From IMG/VR virus record IMGVR_UViG_3300042452_000282, positions 1-64,000 of that record: a DNA stretch of 64,000 nucleotides; one strand, 5' to 3'. The notes under the pieces are model-generated. The model had not been told where the DNA came from. It made no database searches and saw only the letters and a list, made by a program, of their open reading frames with translations. Below, in pieces: positions 50,932-60,178 of this stretch. Made by a program: the position numbers and the translations under genes. Source of the DNA: a virus. The first letter of the stretch is position 1. Each line of letters starts with the position of its first letter.

Positions 50932-51600
50932 ATGGGTATAGTAAAAGGTCTAAAAGACTTAAACAAAGCACTAGACAAGCCACAACCAACAGGTGGCGAA
51001 GGAAGCAAGGCACGTTGGGTAAAGCTTGAAGACGGAGAAAGCGTTAAGATTAGATTTCTCCAGGAATTAGATCCAGACTCGCCAACATATAATGATAAAT
51101 TCGGTCTGGGATTTATTGCAGTAGAACATACAAATCCAAAAGATTATCGCAGAAAACTTCTATGCACTATGCAAGACCAAGGTAAGTGCTGGGGTTGCGA
51201 GCAACACAGAAAAGATTACAAGGCAGGCTGGAAAGGCCGTTCACGCCTTTACATCAATGTATTAGTTGATGATGGGAAGACAGATCCTTATGTTGCAATT
51301 CTTTCTCAGGGGTCAAGTGGTAAAACAGTAACCCCTACACTAATTGAGTATGCTGGAGAAATGGGCTCAATTACAAATCTAATGTGGAGAATTAAGAGAA
51401 CTGGTACAAAAACAGATACTAGTTACACTATAATTCCACTTGCAAAAGATGAGACTCCATTTGACGGTTCGTCCCTGGAACTGTACAAATTGGAAGAGAC
51501 TGCAGTTCGTGATATGAAGTATGCAGATCAAGAAGCTTTCTTCAACGGAGAAGGCGGAACCGAGGAGCCAGAGTCTACATCTCAAGATGTAAGCTGGTAA
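50932..51600 (+). CDS. single-stranded DNA-binding protein (gp32-like type)
   Basis: 222 residues. Core RWVKLEDGESVKIRFLQEL, EHTNPKDYRRKLLCTMQDQ with a Cys cluster (KCWGCEQHRKD) and SRLYINVLVDDGK, as in phage ssDNA-binding proteins related to gp32/gp2.5-style OB-folds. The acidic Glu-rich C-terminus ending in DVSW is the typical protein-recruiting tail. A separate SSB is encoded at 56948, so the phage carries two kinds. Confidence 0.75.
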   Translation: MGIVKGLKDLNKALDKPQPTGGEGSKARWVKLEDGESVKIRFLQELDPDSPTYNDKFGLGFIAVEHTNPKDYRRKLLCTMQDQGKCWGCEQHRKDYKAGWKGRSRLYINVLVDDGKTDPYVAILSQGSSGKTVTPTLIEYAGEMGSITNLMWRIKRTGTKTDTSYTIIPLAKDETPFDGSSLELYKLEETAVRDMKYADQEAFFNGEGGTEEPESTSQDVSW

Positions 51601-51620
51601 TTTAGAAAGGCGGAGAGTTA

Positions 51621-54600
51621 ATGTCATTTGTACATCTACATGTACATTCCTATTATTCATTAATGGATGGCCTTAACTCTCCTGCCGATCTTGTTAAGGC
51701 AGCAAAGGATGCTGGTCAAAATTCAATTGCCATAACAGATCACGGAACACTAGCATCGCATAGAGAATTTCAGATAGCCTGTAAAGAACAAGGCATAAAA
51801 CCTATTCTGGGTGTTGAGGCCTATATATCTCCAACCGATAGGTTTGACAGATCTTCTAAAACAGACAAATCTATTCAAGCCTACAATCATATAATCCTGC
51901 TTGCAAAAAATAAAAAAGGGCTTCAAAATATAAATGCTTTACAAGAATTGGCGTGGAACGAAGGCTTTTATCATAAGCCACGTATTGATAGAGAGATATT
52001 AAACGAATATGCGGAAGGTATTATTGTATTGTCTGGATGCCTTAATGGCTTGGTCAGCAAGGCTATTGAGAAAGAAGATTATTCAGAGGCACGACTTCTT
52101 CTTAAAAACTTTCAGAAAACTTTTCATGAAGATTTTTATGTTGAGGTACAATCTCACAATCCGCCACAAGTCAACGAAAAACTATTAGAATTAGCAGATG
52201 AATTAGGAATTAAGGCGGTGGCAACAGGAGATGCCCACTTTGCTAAAGGCGAAGATAAAGTATTAGAAGAAGCTATGCTTATATTATCCACAAACCCTAA
52301 GATGGATAAAGATGCGGACTTTGAAATGTCTCGTAATATGAAAGACATGCTAGATAGATTTAATTATCTATATCCAGATAGAAGAATATCATTTCAGGAT
52401 TATAATTTATTCATACAGACATTTGATGAGATTTCAGAAGACTTTCGTAAAGCAGGAATTCAGCGCACAGATATTTATTCAAATACACTAGAAATTGCTG
52501 ATAAGGTTGAGGAGTATGATTTTTATAGGGGTCTAGATTTATTGCCTGTGCCAAAAAGAAATGCAGATGAGAAGTTAAAAGAATTAGCATATGATGGGCT
52601 AAAGGCAAAAGGTTTAGACCAAGACATTAATTATATTGAGCGTGTTGAAGAAGAGTTAAAGATAATTAAAGATAAGAAGTTTGCTTCGTACTTTTTGGTT
52701 ATTGCTGATATGATTAATTGGGCCAAAACAAATTCTATCATGGTAGGCCCAGGCCGTGGTTCGGCAGCAGGTTCTCTAGTTTGCTACTCATTAGGAATTA
52801 CAGATGTTGACCCAATTAAATATGATTTACTCTTTTTCAGATTCATTAATCCAGAAAGAAATGACTTCCCAGATATCGATACCGACTTTGAGGATCGACG
52901 CCGCAAAGAGGTCAAGAATTACCTGAAGAACAAATTCAAACATGTTGCCTCCATTTCTACATATACATATTTTAAAGATAAGGGTGTAGTTAGAGACGCA
53001 GCACGAGTATTCATGGTTCCACTTTCCGATGTAAACCGTGCCCTCAAATCTGTAGACACATTTGAAGACTATCTTGAGTCTCCAAACACTAAAGAATTTA
53101 GAATGAAGTATCCAGAAGTTACATGGTTAGCAGAAAGACTACGTGGCAAGATTAGAAGCGTTGGCGTTCATGCTGCTGGCGTTGTTGTTGCTAAAGATGA
53201 TATAAGAAACTACGCACCAATAGAATCACGTGAGGATTCACAAGATAAAGTGTCTGGAAGAATTCCAGTAGTTGCTTATGATATGGATACAGTCGCCGAT
53301 ATAGGTCTAATTAAATTAGATGCTCTTGGACTTAAAACCCTTTCGGTTATTTCAGATACGCTGTCTTCTATAAAAGAAAGACATGGTAAAGAAATCAACT
53401 TGTCAAGTATACCACTAGATGACCCAGCAATATATAAAAGCTTAAGCGATGGATATACTATGGGAGTCTTTCAAGCCGAAGCAACACCCTATACAAATCT
53501 TCTAATAAGAATGCAGGTCTCGACATTCGAAGATCTTGCTGCTTCAAACGCCTTGGTTAGACCAGGTGCTATGGATACAGTTGGTCTTTCTTATATTAAA
53601 AGAAAACATGGCCAGGAAGCGGTTAAGTATATTCATCCAATTATGAGGCCGTTTACAGAGAATACATATGGAGTTATTATTTATCAAGAGCAAGTCATGC
53701 AGGCTTGCGTTTATTTAGGCGGAATGACCTGGTCTGAAGCAGACAAGGTTAGAAAAGTAATTGGAAAGAAACAAGATGCAAAAGAACTCAGTCCATTCAA
53801 AGATAAGTTTATTCAAGGTGCTACGAAGCATATCAGCAGAGATGAAGCCGAACATCTCTGGAAAACCTTTGAGGCCCATGCAGGCTATTCGTTTAATAGG
53901 TCTCACGCTGTTGCTTACTCTATGCTTTCTTATTATACCGCTTGGCTTAAGCATCATTATCCTCTTGAATTTTTATTCTCGATCCTTAAAAACGAAAACG
54001 ACAAGGACGCCAGAACAGAATACTTAATTGAGGCCAAAAGACTTGGGTTGGATATTAAGCTTCCTCATATCAATAAGTCAGATATTTATTTTTCACTGCA
54101 GGACAACTCAATTAGATTTGGATTGGCAGAAGTTAAGTTTATATCAGATAACATTGCCAATAAAATAATTGATCAAAGACCCTACGAAAACTATGCAGAC
54201 TTTATTGCTAAAGCCTCTAAGAAGGGAAGCGGAATTAATTCTAGAGCAATATCTGCATTAAATGCAGTAGGTGGAGCCACCTTTAATGATAATCCTAGAA
54301 CTGGAACAGAAGAGCAAAATTATTATGAATATTTAAATATACCACAGTTTAATGTTGGAATGAACCCAAAAATAAAAGCTCAGGCTAGACCAATAGTAGA
54401 TTTTGATGACCTGGGATCTTTTCCGATGTTTGGTATGGTCAAGAGTATTAAGAGAGGTTCTGGTTGGGCACGAATAGAGTTGGTAGATGAAAGCGGATCG
54501 GTTGGTCTATTCCATAACGAACAAACACAAATAGAGACTGGCAAGATGTACTTTGTTTTAGTGGGAGATAATCGAATAGCAAGATATATAAAGGTAGATG

Positions 54601-54887
54601 ATATTAAAGAAGAATCTAGCGATATGTTTGTACAATATCTCTATTCTAATGGTTATGATATTGACGAAGACCAGCAGTTTGTGATAAGCTTTAGCCCGTA
54701 TAAAACAAAAGCGGGTAAGACAATGGCTCATATAGTTATGTCCGATAAGCACAAAAACTTAACAAGAGCAATTGCTTTCTCTAGTATTTATCCAATAGCA
54801 TTGGCTAAAATGAGAGAAGGAATGATATGCAAGCCAGTTCTAAAGAAATTAGATGATGGCACTTTAATGATAAAGGAAATAAAATGA
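51621..54887 (+). CDS. dnaE: DNA polymerase III alpha subunit (DnaE)
   Basis: 1088 residues, ribosome-binding site AAAGGCGGAG before ATG. PHP domain at the N-terminus (FVHLHVHSYYSLMDG, then ITDHGTLAS). Polymerase core: GPGRGSAAGSLVCY and the catalytic Asp loop in FPDIDTDFEDRRR; later ALVRPGAMD, YQEQVMQA, FNRSHAVAYS. C-terminal OB domain (FPMFGMVKSIKRGSG). This is a bacterial-type replicase, which many phages lack. It copies the phage genome at the fork with the DnaB and primase above. Between the SSB gene and a small gene with an ATGA overlap. Confidence 0.95.
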   Translation: MSFVHLHVHSYYSLMDGLNSPADLVKAAKDAGQNSIAITDHGTLASHREFQIACKEQGIKPILGVEAYISPTDRFDRSSKTDKSIQAYNHIILLAKNKKGLQNINALQELAWNEGFYHKPRIDREILNEYAEGIIVLSGCLNGLVSKAIEKEDYSEARLLLKNFQKTFHEDFYVEVQSHNPPQVNEKLLELADELGIKAVATGDAHFAKGEDKVLEEAMLILSTNPKMDKDADFEMSRNMKDMLDRFNYLYPDRRISFQDYNLFIQTFDEISEDFRKAGIQRTDIYSNTLEIADKVEEYDFYRGLDLLPVPKRNADEKLKELAYDGLKAKGLDQDINYIERVEEELKIIKDKKFASYFLVIADMINWAKTNSIMVGPGRGSAAGSLVCYSLGITDVDPIKYDLLFFRFINPERNDFPDIDTDFEDRRRKEVKNYLKNKFKHVASISTYTYFKDKGVVRDAARVFMVPLSDVNRALKSVDTFEDYLESPNTKEFRMKYPEVTWLAERLRGKIRSVGVHAAGVVVAKDDIRNYAPIESREDSQDKVSGRIPVVAYDMDTVADIGLIKLDALGLKTLSVISDTLSSIKERHGKEINLSSIPLDDPAIYKSLSDGYTMGVFQAEATPYTNLLIRMQVSTFEDLAASNALVRPGAMDTVGLSYIKRKHGQEAVKYIHPIMRPFTENTYGVIIYQEQVMQACVYLGGMTWSEADKVRKVIGKKQDAKELSPFKDKFIQGATKHISRDEAEHLWKTFEAHAGYSFNRSHAVAYSMLSYYTAWLKHHYPLEFLFSILKNENDKDARTEYLIEAKRLGLDIKLPHINKSDIYFSLQDNSIRFGLAEVKFISDNIANKIIDQRPYENYADFIAKASKKGSGINSRAISALNAVGGATFNDNPRTGTEEQNYYEYLNIPQFNVGMNPKIKAQARPIVDFDDLGSFPMFGMVKSIKRGSGWARIELVDESGSVGLFHNEQTQIETGKMYFVLVGDNRIARYIKVDDIKEESSDMFVQYLYSNGYDIDEDQQFVISFSPYKTKAGKTMAHIVMSDKHKNLTRAIAFSSIYPIALAKMREGMICKPVLKKLDDGTLMIKEIK

Positions 54888-55108
54888 CACAGACACCAGA
54901 AGAAATTTTTCAAGCAATGAATGCTTCTAGAATTTTGGTAGCAATGCTAACTAAGTTAGGTACAGTAGAAATTCCTACAGAATTATTTATGGCTGCAAAT
55001 AATGAAGATAAGCAATTATCTGTCACATACAACGACGAGACCCTCTCTTTTGAATTTAAATTGCGTGAAGATGGAGAACAGAACGACTATGAACTCGTTA
55101 ATGACTGA
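54884..55108 (+). CDS. small unknown protein (74 residues)
   Basis: ATGA overlap with the polymerase gene. Helical start (EEIFQAMNASRILVAML) and a beta end (LSVTYNDETLSFEFKL), acidic overall. No family recognised. Overlaps the MazG-like gene. Confidence 0.6.
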   Translation: MTQTPEEIFQAMNASRILVAMLTKLGTVEIPTELFMAANNEDKQLSVTYNDETLSFEFKLREDGEQNDYELVND

Positions 55109-55430
55109 TTATGGTTTAGACGCACTGTCTGCCGTTTTGCACGAAACTGCAAAAGATAAAGGGTTTTGGGATGGAGAATACTCACATGACAAGATTGGCA
55201 ACAAGCTTGCGCTTGTGCATTCTGAAGTTACTGAAGTTCTAGAGGCTATCCGTAAGGATCAAGGGTCTGAAAAAATTGTAGAAGAGATAGCAGATATAAT
55301 TATTAGAATATTAGATTTATATGCTGCTATGAGAAATGAAGAGCATGTAGTTCATAGTTTAGATGAATCTCTACAAAATAAAATGAATAAAAACAATTTG
55401 CGTCCAAGACTTCACGGAAATTTGTTTTAA
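55089..55430 (+). CDS. MazG-like nucleotide pyrophosphohydrolase
   Basis: 113 residues from ATG 55089 (ATG 55101 is also possible; the track-like start at 55002 lies wholly inside the other gene). The helical motif LVHSEVTEVLEAIR supplies the E..E of the MazG metal site, and EKIVEEIADIIIRILD the E(E)xxD. Hydrolyses NTPs to NMPs and pyrophosphate, or guards against ppGpp or modified dNTPs; phage MazG genes are common. Confidence 0.83.
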   Translation: MNSLMTDYGLDALSAVLHETAKDKGFWDGEYSHDKIGNKLALVHSEVTEVLEAIRKDQGSEKIVEEIADIIIRILDLYAAMRNEEHVVHSLDESLQNKMNKNNLRPRLHGNLF

Positions 55431-55439
55431 TGCTATACT
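55411..55439 (+). promoter_or_regulatory. promoter upstream of recA-like gene
   Basis: TTCACG, 17-base spacer, TGC-extended TATACT, 19 bases before the ATG of the RecA gene. AAAGAGA forms a weak ribosome-binding site. Confidence 0.5.
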
Positions 55440-55458
55440 TATATAAAGAAAGAGAATA

Positions 55459-56463
55459 ATGACTATACAAATAGATGATATATTAGCAAAGCTTGACCCA
55501 AAAACTAGAAACAGAGTTCAGTCTGCAGTAGAGGTAACTGTTGATAAACAGCCTACGCCAAGCATAGGACTGAACCTTGCTCTCAGGGGTGGACTCGGTT
55601 TTGGTAGACAGGTTTTGGTTTGGGGCAATAAGTCTGCTGGTAAATCATCTTTTTGTCTACAAATGATAGCGGATGCACAGAAGGCTGGAAAGACATGTGC
55701 ATGGATAGATGCAGAGCATTCCTATGATAAAACTTGGGCGGAAAAATTAGGGGTTAACTCTGAGGAATTAATATATTCATCAGCAAAAACAGTAAACGAT
55801 ATGGTAGACGTTGCTACACAATTAATGGAAGCAGAAGTTGATATTATTGTTGTAGATTCCATATCTGCATTATTGCCAGCTATATATTTTGAAAAAGATA
55901 GTTCTGAGCTAAAGAAGCTAGAGGACACCAAGCAAATTGGAGCAGAAGCAAAGGATATGACCCATGCGGTCAAAATGTTAAATTATGCAAACAAAAACAC
56001 GTTACTTGTTCTTATCTCACAACAAAGAAATCAGTTTGGATCTATGCATGCCAGCCACATCCCAACTGGAGGCATGGCAGTCAAGTTCTTTTCCTCTACT
56101 GTTATTAAACTATGGTCTTCAGAAGCCGAAGCTAATGCTATTAAGTCTGGTGTTAAAGTTGGCGACAAAATTATTGAGCAAAGGGTCGGAAGGCCAGTCA
56201 ATTGGATTATTGATTACAACAAACTTGGGCCCCCGAATTTATCAGGACAATACGACTTTTACTTTCAGGGAGAAGCCCTAGGGGTAGATTCTGTTGGAGA
56301 AACTTTAGATGTAGCAGAAATGTGTGGGGTTGTAGAAAAAGGCGGTGCATGGTACACAATTGGAGAAGAAAGATTTCAGGGTAGAGCTAAGGCAGTGCAA
56401 TATTTAAGAGATAATCCAGATATGGTTGCTAAGCTTAGAGAGGAAATTAGTGCCAAACATTAA
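55459..56463 (+). CDS. recA: RecA-like recombinase
   Basis: 334 residues. Walker A GNKSAGKSSF, Walker B IIVVDSISALLP, and the loop ISQQRNQFGS. The C-terminal domain continues with GDKIIEQRVGRPVNWIIDY and MCGVVEKGGAWYTIGEERFQGR, as in bacterial RecA. Pairs homologous DNA and supports recombination-dependent replication. Clusters with nucleases Cas4-like, RuvC-like and HJR-like. Confidence 0.93.
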   Translation: MTIQIDDILAKLDPKTRNRVQSAVEVTVDKQPTPSIGLNLALRGGLGFGRQVLVWGNKSAGKSSFCLQMIADAQKAGKTCAWIDAEHSYDKTWAEKLGVNSEELIYSSAKTVNDMVDVATQLMEAEVDIIVVDSISALLPAIYFEKDSSELKKLEDTKQIGAEAKDMTHAVKMLNYANKNTLLVLISQQRNQFGSMHASHIPTGGMAVKFFSSTVIKLWSSEAEANAIKSGVKVGDKIIEQRVGRPVNWIIDYNKLGPPNLSGQYDFYFQGEALGVDSVGETLDVAEMCGVVEKGGAWYTIGEERFQGRAKAVQYLRDNPDMVAKLREEISAKH

Positions 56464-56644
56464 TGAGTTTATAGGTCCTAGGCCAACAAAAGAAAATGTT
56501 TCTGCCTTAGAGACTATTATTGGAACTAAGCCATGCGCTAAATGTGATTTGAATGTTGAAAAGTACTATTGGGATCCAGTGCAATTCATAATGAGTTGGA
56601 CATGTGATTCTGGGCACGTAAACAATGTAAAGGTTAATGGATGA
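56450..56644 (+). CDS. small zinc-ribbon protein (64 residues)
   Basis: GTG start at 56450 with AGAGG upstream, overlapping the RecA stop by 14 bases. CAKCDL, then CDSGH, forms a C..C/C..H zinc site. Unknown partner; the next gene overlaps by 4 bases. Confidence 0.6.
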   Translation: MPNINEFIGPRPTKENVSALETIIGTKPCAKCDLNVEKYYWDPVQFIMSWTCDSGHVNNVKVNG

Positions 56645-56955
56645 CAGAGCGTGGAGAAGCAAAGCGTGATGGCGCTAAGCAACAAAAGAATTCTGGACGT
56701 GGGCAATACCAAAAGGGTGATGCTCAATGGTACCAGTTTGTAGTAGATTATAAAGAATCAGCATCTTCATTTACTTTAAATAAGGATGTATGGTCTAAGA
56801 TCTGCACAGATACTTTTAAGGTTAATAGGAACATGTTCCCAGCCTTAAAGTTAATTATAGGCGAAGAGAGTAAGATTAGACTTGCCGTAATTGAATGGGC
56901 GTTACTAGAAGAGCTAGTAGAGTCCTGGGAAAACAAGGAGAATAAGAATGGCTAA
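56641..56955 (+). CDS. possible PD-(D/E)XK resolvase-like nuclease
   Basis: 104 residues. NSGRGQYQKGDAQW then FVVDYKESASSFTL resembles the Asp...Asp-x-Lys core of archaeal-type Holliday junction resolvases and other PD-(D/E)XK nucleases. The N-terminal Ser-Gly-Arg-Gly loop fits as well. It ends with a helix (IEWALLEELVESWENK). Overlaps the SSB gene. The call is a pattern match, not proven. Confidence 0.5.
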   Translation: MTERGEAKRDGAKQQKNSGRGQYQKGDAQWYQFVVDYKESASSFTLNKDVWSKICTDTFKVNRNMFPALKLIIGEESKIRLAVIEWALLEELVESWENKENKNG

Positions 56956-57325
56956 TCCAACTATCACATTAGTCGGAAGGCTTGGTCAAGATCCAGCTCC
57001 AATTGGAGAAAATGGTCTTAGACTGCGTTTGGTAACAAATGACCGCAAGAAGAATGAGGAGACTGGCAAGTATGAGGATTCCGCTACCTCTTGGTGGACT
57101 GTAAAGGTATGGGGGGAGCTTGCTAAGCAAACCAGGAATTCAATTAAGAAAGGCCAAGAGCTTACTGTTGTAGGAACTATTTATGAAGAAAGTTGGACTG
57201 ATAAGACTGGAACAAATAGAACTTCATATGAAGTTAATGCAAAAAGTATTGGCGTAACAACATATAGCATTTCAAAGGAAGCCGCTAAAGATCGGTTCTT
57301 TGATGAGGTAGAGGCTCCATTCTAA
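56948..57325 (+). CDS. single-stranded DNA-binding protein (SSB)
   Basis: 125 residues, GGAGAATAAGA upstream. OB-fold pattern: PTITLVGRLGQDPAPI, TSWWTVKVWGELA, KKGQELTVVGTIYEESW. C-terminal RFFDEVEAPF is a short form of the usual acidic tip. Binds ssDNA at the fork or during recombination. Second ssDNA-binding protein of the window. Confidence 0.87.
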   Translation: MANPTITLVGRLGQDPAPIGENGLRLRLVTNDRKKNEETGKYEDSATSWWTVKVWGELAKQTRNSIKKGQELTVVGTIYEESWTDKTGTNRTSYEVNAKSIGVTTYSISKEAAKDRFFDEVEAPF

Positions 57326-57486
57326 TGAAAGAAATTTTTCTTACAACATTGGTTGGAGCATTAGTTGGAGGAATATTTAGTGCATTTAAACTTCCAATTC
57401 CAGCACCCCCAGTTTTTGCGGGTTTGATGGGAATTGTAGGTTTATGGATTGGGTATGCCTTAGTAACAAAGATTGTAGTGGGCTGA
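57325..57486 (+). CDS. XapX-like two-segment membrane protein
   Basis: 53 residues. ATG overlaps the SSB stop (TAATG). FLTTLVGALVGGIFSAF is a first membrane segment; KLPIPAPPVFAGLMGIVGLWI matches the XapX pattern (SPAPP then a second segment). Role in phages unknown; a small membrane protein next to the SSB gene could be a holin-type or stress factor, but that is conjecture. Confidence 0.6.
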   Translation: MKEIFLTTLVGALVGGIFSAFKLPIPAPPVFAGLMGIVGLWIGYALVTKIVVG

Positions 57487-57487
57487 C

Positions 57488-57823
57488 ATGAGCGAGTTGA
57501 ATACACTAGAGTTAATCAGCAAGATAACTGAATTTAATGACATTCATGATTACATGAAAGATGAACAGCTGGATAAAGCATTAGCAATTGTTGTAAAGTT
57601 GTTAATGAATCCAGATGTGCCTGCATCAAAAGCTCCTATGCTTATAATTGAACTGCAGGCTATGTCTACCAAGTTTTCTATGATGGCTTCAGTGTATTCA
57701 ACTATTGCTAAGGATAAGGCAGGAACAATGAATAATAATAAAAAGAACATCTATTATTCAGCAAAAGAATCTATAGACAAACTAGTAGATGCTCTCAAAT
57801 ATGTGGTTAGGTATAATGGGTAA
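57488..57823 (+). CDS. unknown helical protein (111 residues)
   Basis: Starts 2 bases after the XapX-like stop. Helical throughout: TLELISKITEFNDIHDYMK, LAIVVKLLMNPDVPASKAP, then IELQAMSTKFSMMASVYST. No catalytic motif. Its stop overlaps the Cas4-like start by 8 bases, so it may be a partner of that nuclease. Confidence 0.65.
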   Translation: MSELNTLELISKITEFNDIHDYMKDEQLDKALAIVVKLLMNPDVPASKAPMLIIELQAMSTKFSMMASVYSTIAKDKAGTMNNNKKNIYYSAKESIDKLVDALKYVVRYNG

Positions 57824-58592
57824 AGAGATAGTAGCAAACTTAAAATTTAAAAAGGTAACTGGAAATTTTGATCCCTCTGCCTTTGCTAAGATGTTAGATG
57901 ACGCATACCTGTCTACAAAAAAGGGCGATCAAAAACAGACTAAGACTAGCTTCAGTCCAAGTTCTTTAGGATACGGAAGCGGAAATTGTCCAAGATATTG
58001 GTATCTTGCCTTTAGCGGAGCAATGTTTATAGATAATAATAATTCCCAGGCAATAGCCAATATGTCACAAGGCACCCAAGCCCATGAAAGAATTCAAGGA
58101 ATCATTAAGAAGATGGGCGTTATGAAGCATGAAGAATACGAAATAATAAACGAGTACCCTCCAGTTCGTGGCTTTATAGATGTCATTTTAGATTGGAATG
58201 ATCAAGAAGTAATTGGAGAAATAAAGACGGCTAAGCAAGAGAATTGGGATAGCCATCAGGCTAAAATGTCTCCATCAGCAAATCATCTACTTCAACTCTT
58301 AACATACATGAAGCTTAAAGATGTTAAAGAAGGATTCTTCTTGTATGAAAATAAAAACACACAGGAAATTTTAATTATTCCAATTCAAATGAACGATAAA
58401 AATAAAAAGATCATTGAGGATTTATTTGAATGGATGTGTACGGTTTATGACAATTTTAGGTCTGGAGAACTTCCTACACGCCCATTCATTAAATCAAGTT
58501 CAGCGTGTAAGAATTGTAAGATAAAGAAAGAATGCTGGTCTGGCGAAAATGGACTTATAGATATTCCAGCATATGAGCCTCCAAAGTTATGA
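57816..58592 (+). CDS. Cas4-like PD-(D/E)XK exonuclease with iron-sulfur Cys
   Basis: 258 residues from ATG 57816. RecB/Cas4 nuclease motifs: GNCPRYWYL (first Cys), VRGFIDVILDW (catalytic Asp), VIGEIKTAKQ (E-x-K), HLLQLLTYM (QxxxY-like). C-terminal SSACKNCKIKKECWSG gives three more Cys, the set needed for a 4Fe-4S cluster. Likely resects or processes DNA ends with RecA. It is not CRISPR-linked here. Confidence 0.82.
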   Translation: MGKEIVANLKFKKVTGNFDPSAFAKMLDDAYLSTKKGDQKQTKTSFSPSSLGYGSGNCPRYWYLAFSGAMFIDNNNSQAIANMSQGTQAHERIQGIIKKMGVMKHEEYEIINEYPPVRGFIDVILDWNDQEVIGEIKTAKQENWDSHQAKMSPSANHLLQLLTYMKLKDVKEGFFLYENKNTQEILIIPIQMNDKNKKIIEDLFEWMCTVYDNFRSGELPTRPFIKSSSACKNCKIKKECWSGENGLIDIPAYEPPKL

Positions 58593-58867
58593 TCTGTGCA
58601 AATAAAGAATGTGCTAAAGAGTTCGATGCAAAAACTCATAATCAAAAATATTGCTGTGACGAATGCTGTAGGGTTGCAACTAATAAAAAGATTATGGAAA
58701 AGTATTATGAGAAGAAGGCTATTAGATCTGGCGCAAAAAGAGAATGTAAGGTTTGTAAGTCTAGGTTAAGCAGATATAATCAATCTAAGATATGCGCTAA
58801 GTGTGAAAAGAATTCTGCTATTAGTAATAGATCAACTATTTTAAGGATGATAGATGACATTAGCTAG
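58589..58867 (+). CDS. zinc-finger protein with two Cys clusters
   Basis: 92 residues, ATGA overlap with the Cas4-like gene. First cluster CANKECAKEF then QKYCCDECCR; second CKVCKSRL then CAKCEKN. Positively charged, so it may bind DNA. Overlaps the RuvC-like gene start by 14 bases. Confidence 0.65.
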   Translation: MICANKECAKEFDAKTHNQKYCCDECCRVATNKKIMEKYYEKKAIRSGAKRECKVCKSRLSRYNQSKICAKCEKNSAISNRSTILRMIDDIS

Positions 58868-59420
58868 TCTAGTTAAAACAAAAGCAAGTAGAGTATTGGG
58901 AATAGATGCTTCTACAAACTCAATTGCTTTCTGTCTACTTGAAAATAACATTCCAATAAAATGGGGCAAGATTAATTTAACTGGTAACGATATATATGAA
59001 AAGATATATGATGCTAAATGCAAAGTGTTTGCAATAATGGATGAAATAAAATCAGACTATATAGCAATTGAAGGTGCGATACTTGTCAAGTCAGCAGATG
59101 CCGTGATAAAATTATCTTATGTATACGGTGTCGTCATTGCTGAGCTTATGTCTAGTGGGGCTAGTGTTATCACTATATCTCCTTCATCTTGGCAGGCTCA
59201 TATTGGAAATAAGAACCCAACAAAGTTTGAGAAAGACAGACTTAGGATTGAAAATCCTGGATACGCTGACTCTTGGTACAAGGCGAAGATGCGTGAAATC
59301 AGGAAACAACGTACAGTAGATTATTTTAATAAAAAATATAAATTAGAATTAAATGATTTTGATGTGGCAGATTCATTTGGAATTGCTTATTATGCGAATG
59401 AGGTTTTAACAAAAAGATGA
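58854..59420 (+). CDS. RuvC-like Holliday junction resolvase/nuclease
   Basis: 188 residues. RNase H-fold motifs: LGIDASTNSIAF (first Asp), YIAIEGAIL (Glu), and LNDFDVADSFGIAYYA (terminal Asp pair). Close in layout to phage RuvC-type endonucleases that cut branched DNA before packaging. ATGA overlap with the kinase-adenylyltransferase gene. Confidence 0.82.
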   Translation: MTLASLVKTKASRVLGIDASTNSIAFCLLENNIPIKWGKINLTGNDIYEKIYDAKCKVFAIMDEIKSDYIAIEGAILVKSADAVIKLSYVYGVVIAELMSSGASVITISPSSWQAHIGNKNPTKFEKDRLRIENPGYADSWYKAKMREIRKQRTVDYFNKKYKLELNDFDVADSFGIAYYANEVLTKR

Positions 59421-60178
59421 TTATACAAATTATTGGACTTCCAGGTTCTGGAAAGACAGAACTAGCTAAAGCATTAAAAGAAAGAATTAATGCAATACAT
59501 CTTAATGCTGATGAGGTTCGTGCTACTGTCAATTCTGATTTAGGGTTTACTTATGAAGATAGAATTGAGCAGGCAAGGCGTATGGGTGAAATGGCTAGGC
59601 TTATTTCAAAACAAGGCGTGGCTCCAGTCATTGTAGATTTTGTATGTCCAACGGATGAAACAAGAAAAGCTTTTGGTAGTCCAGATATATTGATTTGGAT
59701 GGATACAATATCGGAAGGAAGATTTGAAGATACAAATAAGATGTGGGAGTCTCCAAGTGGGACATATTTATCTTTTATTGATCATCAAATGAATCCAGAA
59801 GAAAAAGCATCTGCTGTCATTAAAACATTTAATATGCATGATTGGTCTAAACCAACTACATTAATGCTAGGCAGGTATCAACCATGGCATGAAGGTCATC
59901 ATGCATTATATGTTGAGGCTGGTAAAAGAACTGATCAGGTAGTGCTTGGAGTCAGAAACACATATAACACTAGCCCTAAAGACCCATTAAAATTTGATGA
60001 AGTTAAAGAATACATTGCTAAAGATATGTTTATGAACGGGGCAATGGTTTTGAGAATGCCTAACATTACTAATATTGTTTATGGTAGAGATGTTGGATAT
60101 AAGATTGAGCAGGTGACACTTGATGCTAAAACAGAAGCTATATCGGCTACTCAAAAGCGTAAAGAAATGGGCATATAA
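59417..60178 (+). CDS. P-loop kinase (APS-kinase-like) fused to HxGH nucleotidyltransferase
   Basis: 253 residues. N-terminal half: P-loop IIGLPGSGKTELAKAL and NADEVRATVNSD resemble adenylylsulfate kinase or polynucleotide-kinase-like enzymes. C-terminal half: LMLGRYQPWHEGHHALYVE carries HxGH, and AISATQKRKEM the ISxTxxR motif of NMNAT/cytidylyltransferase-type enzymes. Phages use such enzymes in NAD+ or nucleotide-sugar metabolism. The fusion of two activities in one chain is notable. Substrate unknown. Confidence 0.8.
   Translation: MIIQIIGLPGSGKTELAKALKERINAIHLNADEVRATVNSDLGFTYEDRIEQARRMGEMARLISKQGVAPVIVDFVCPTDETRKAFGSPDILIWMDTISEGRFEDTNKMWESPSGTYLSFIDHQMNPEEKASAVIKTFNMHDWSKPTTLMLGRYQPWHEGHHALYVEAGKRTDQVVLGVRNTYNTSPKDPLKFDEVKEYIAKDMFMNGAMVLRMPNITNIVYGRDVGYKIEQVTLDAKTEAISATQKRKEMGI

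Noticed and set aside
57816-58592. Cas4-like gene taken as evidence of a CRISPR system
   Set aside because: No other cas gene or repeat-spacer array is present; phage Cas4-like exonucleases are usually recombination enzymes.
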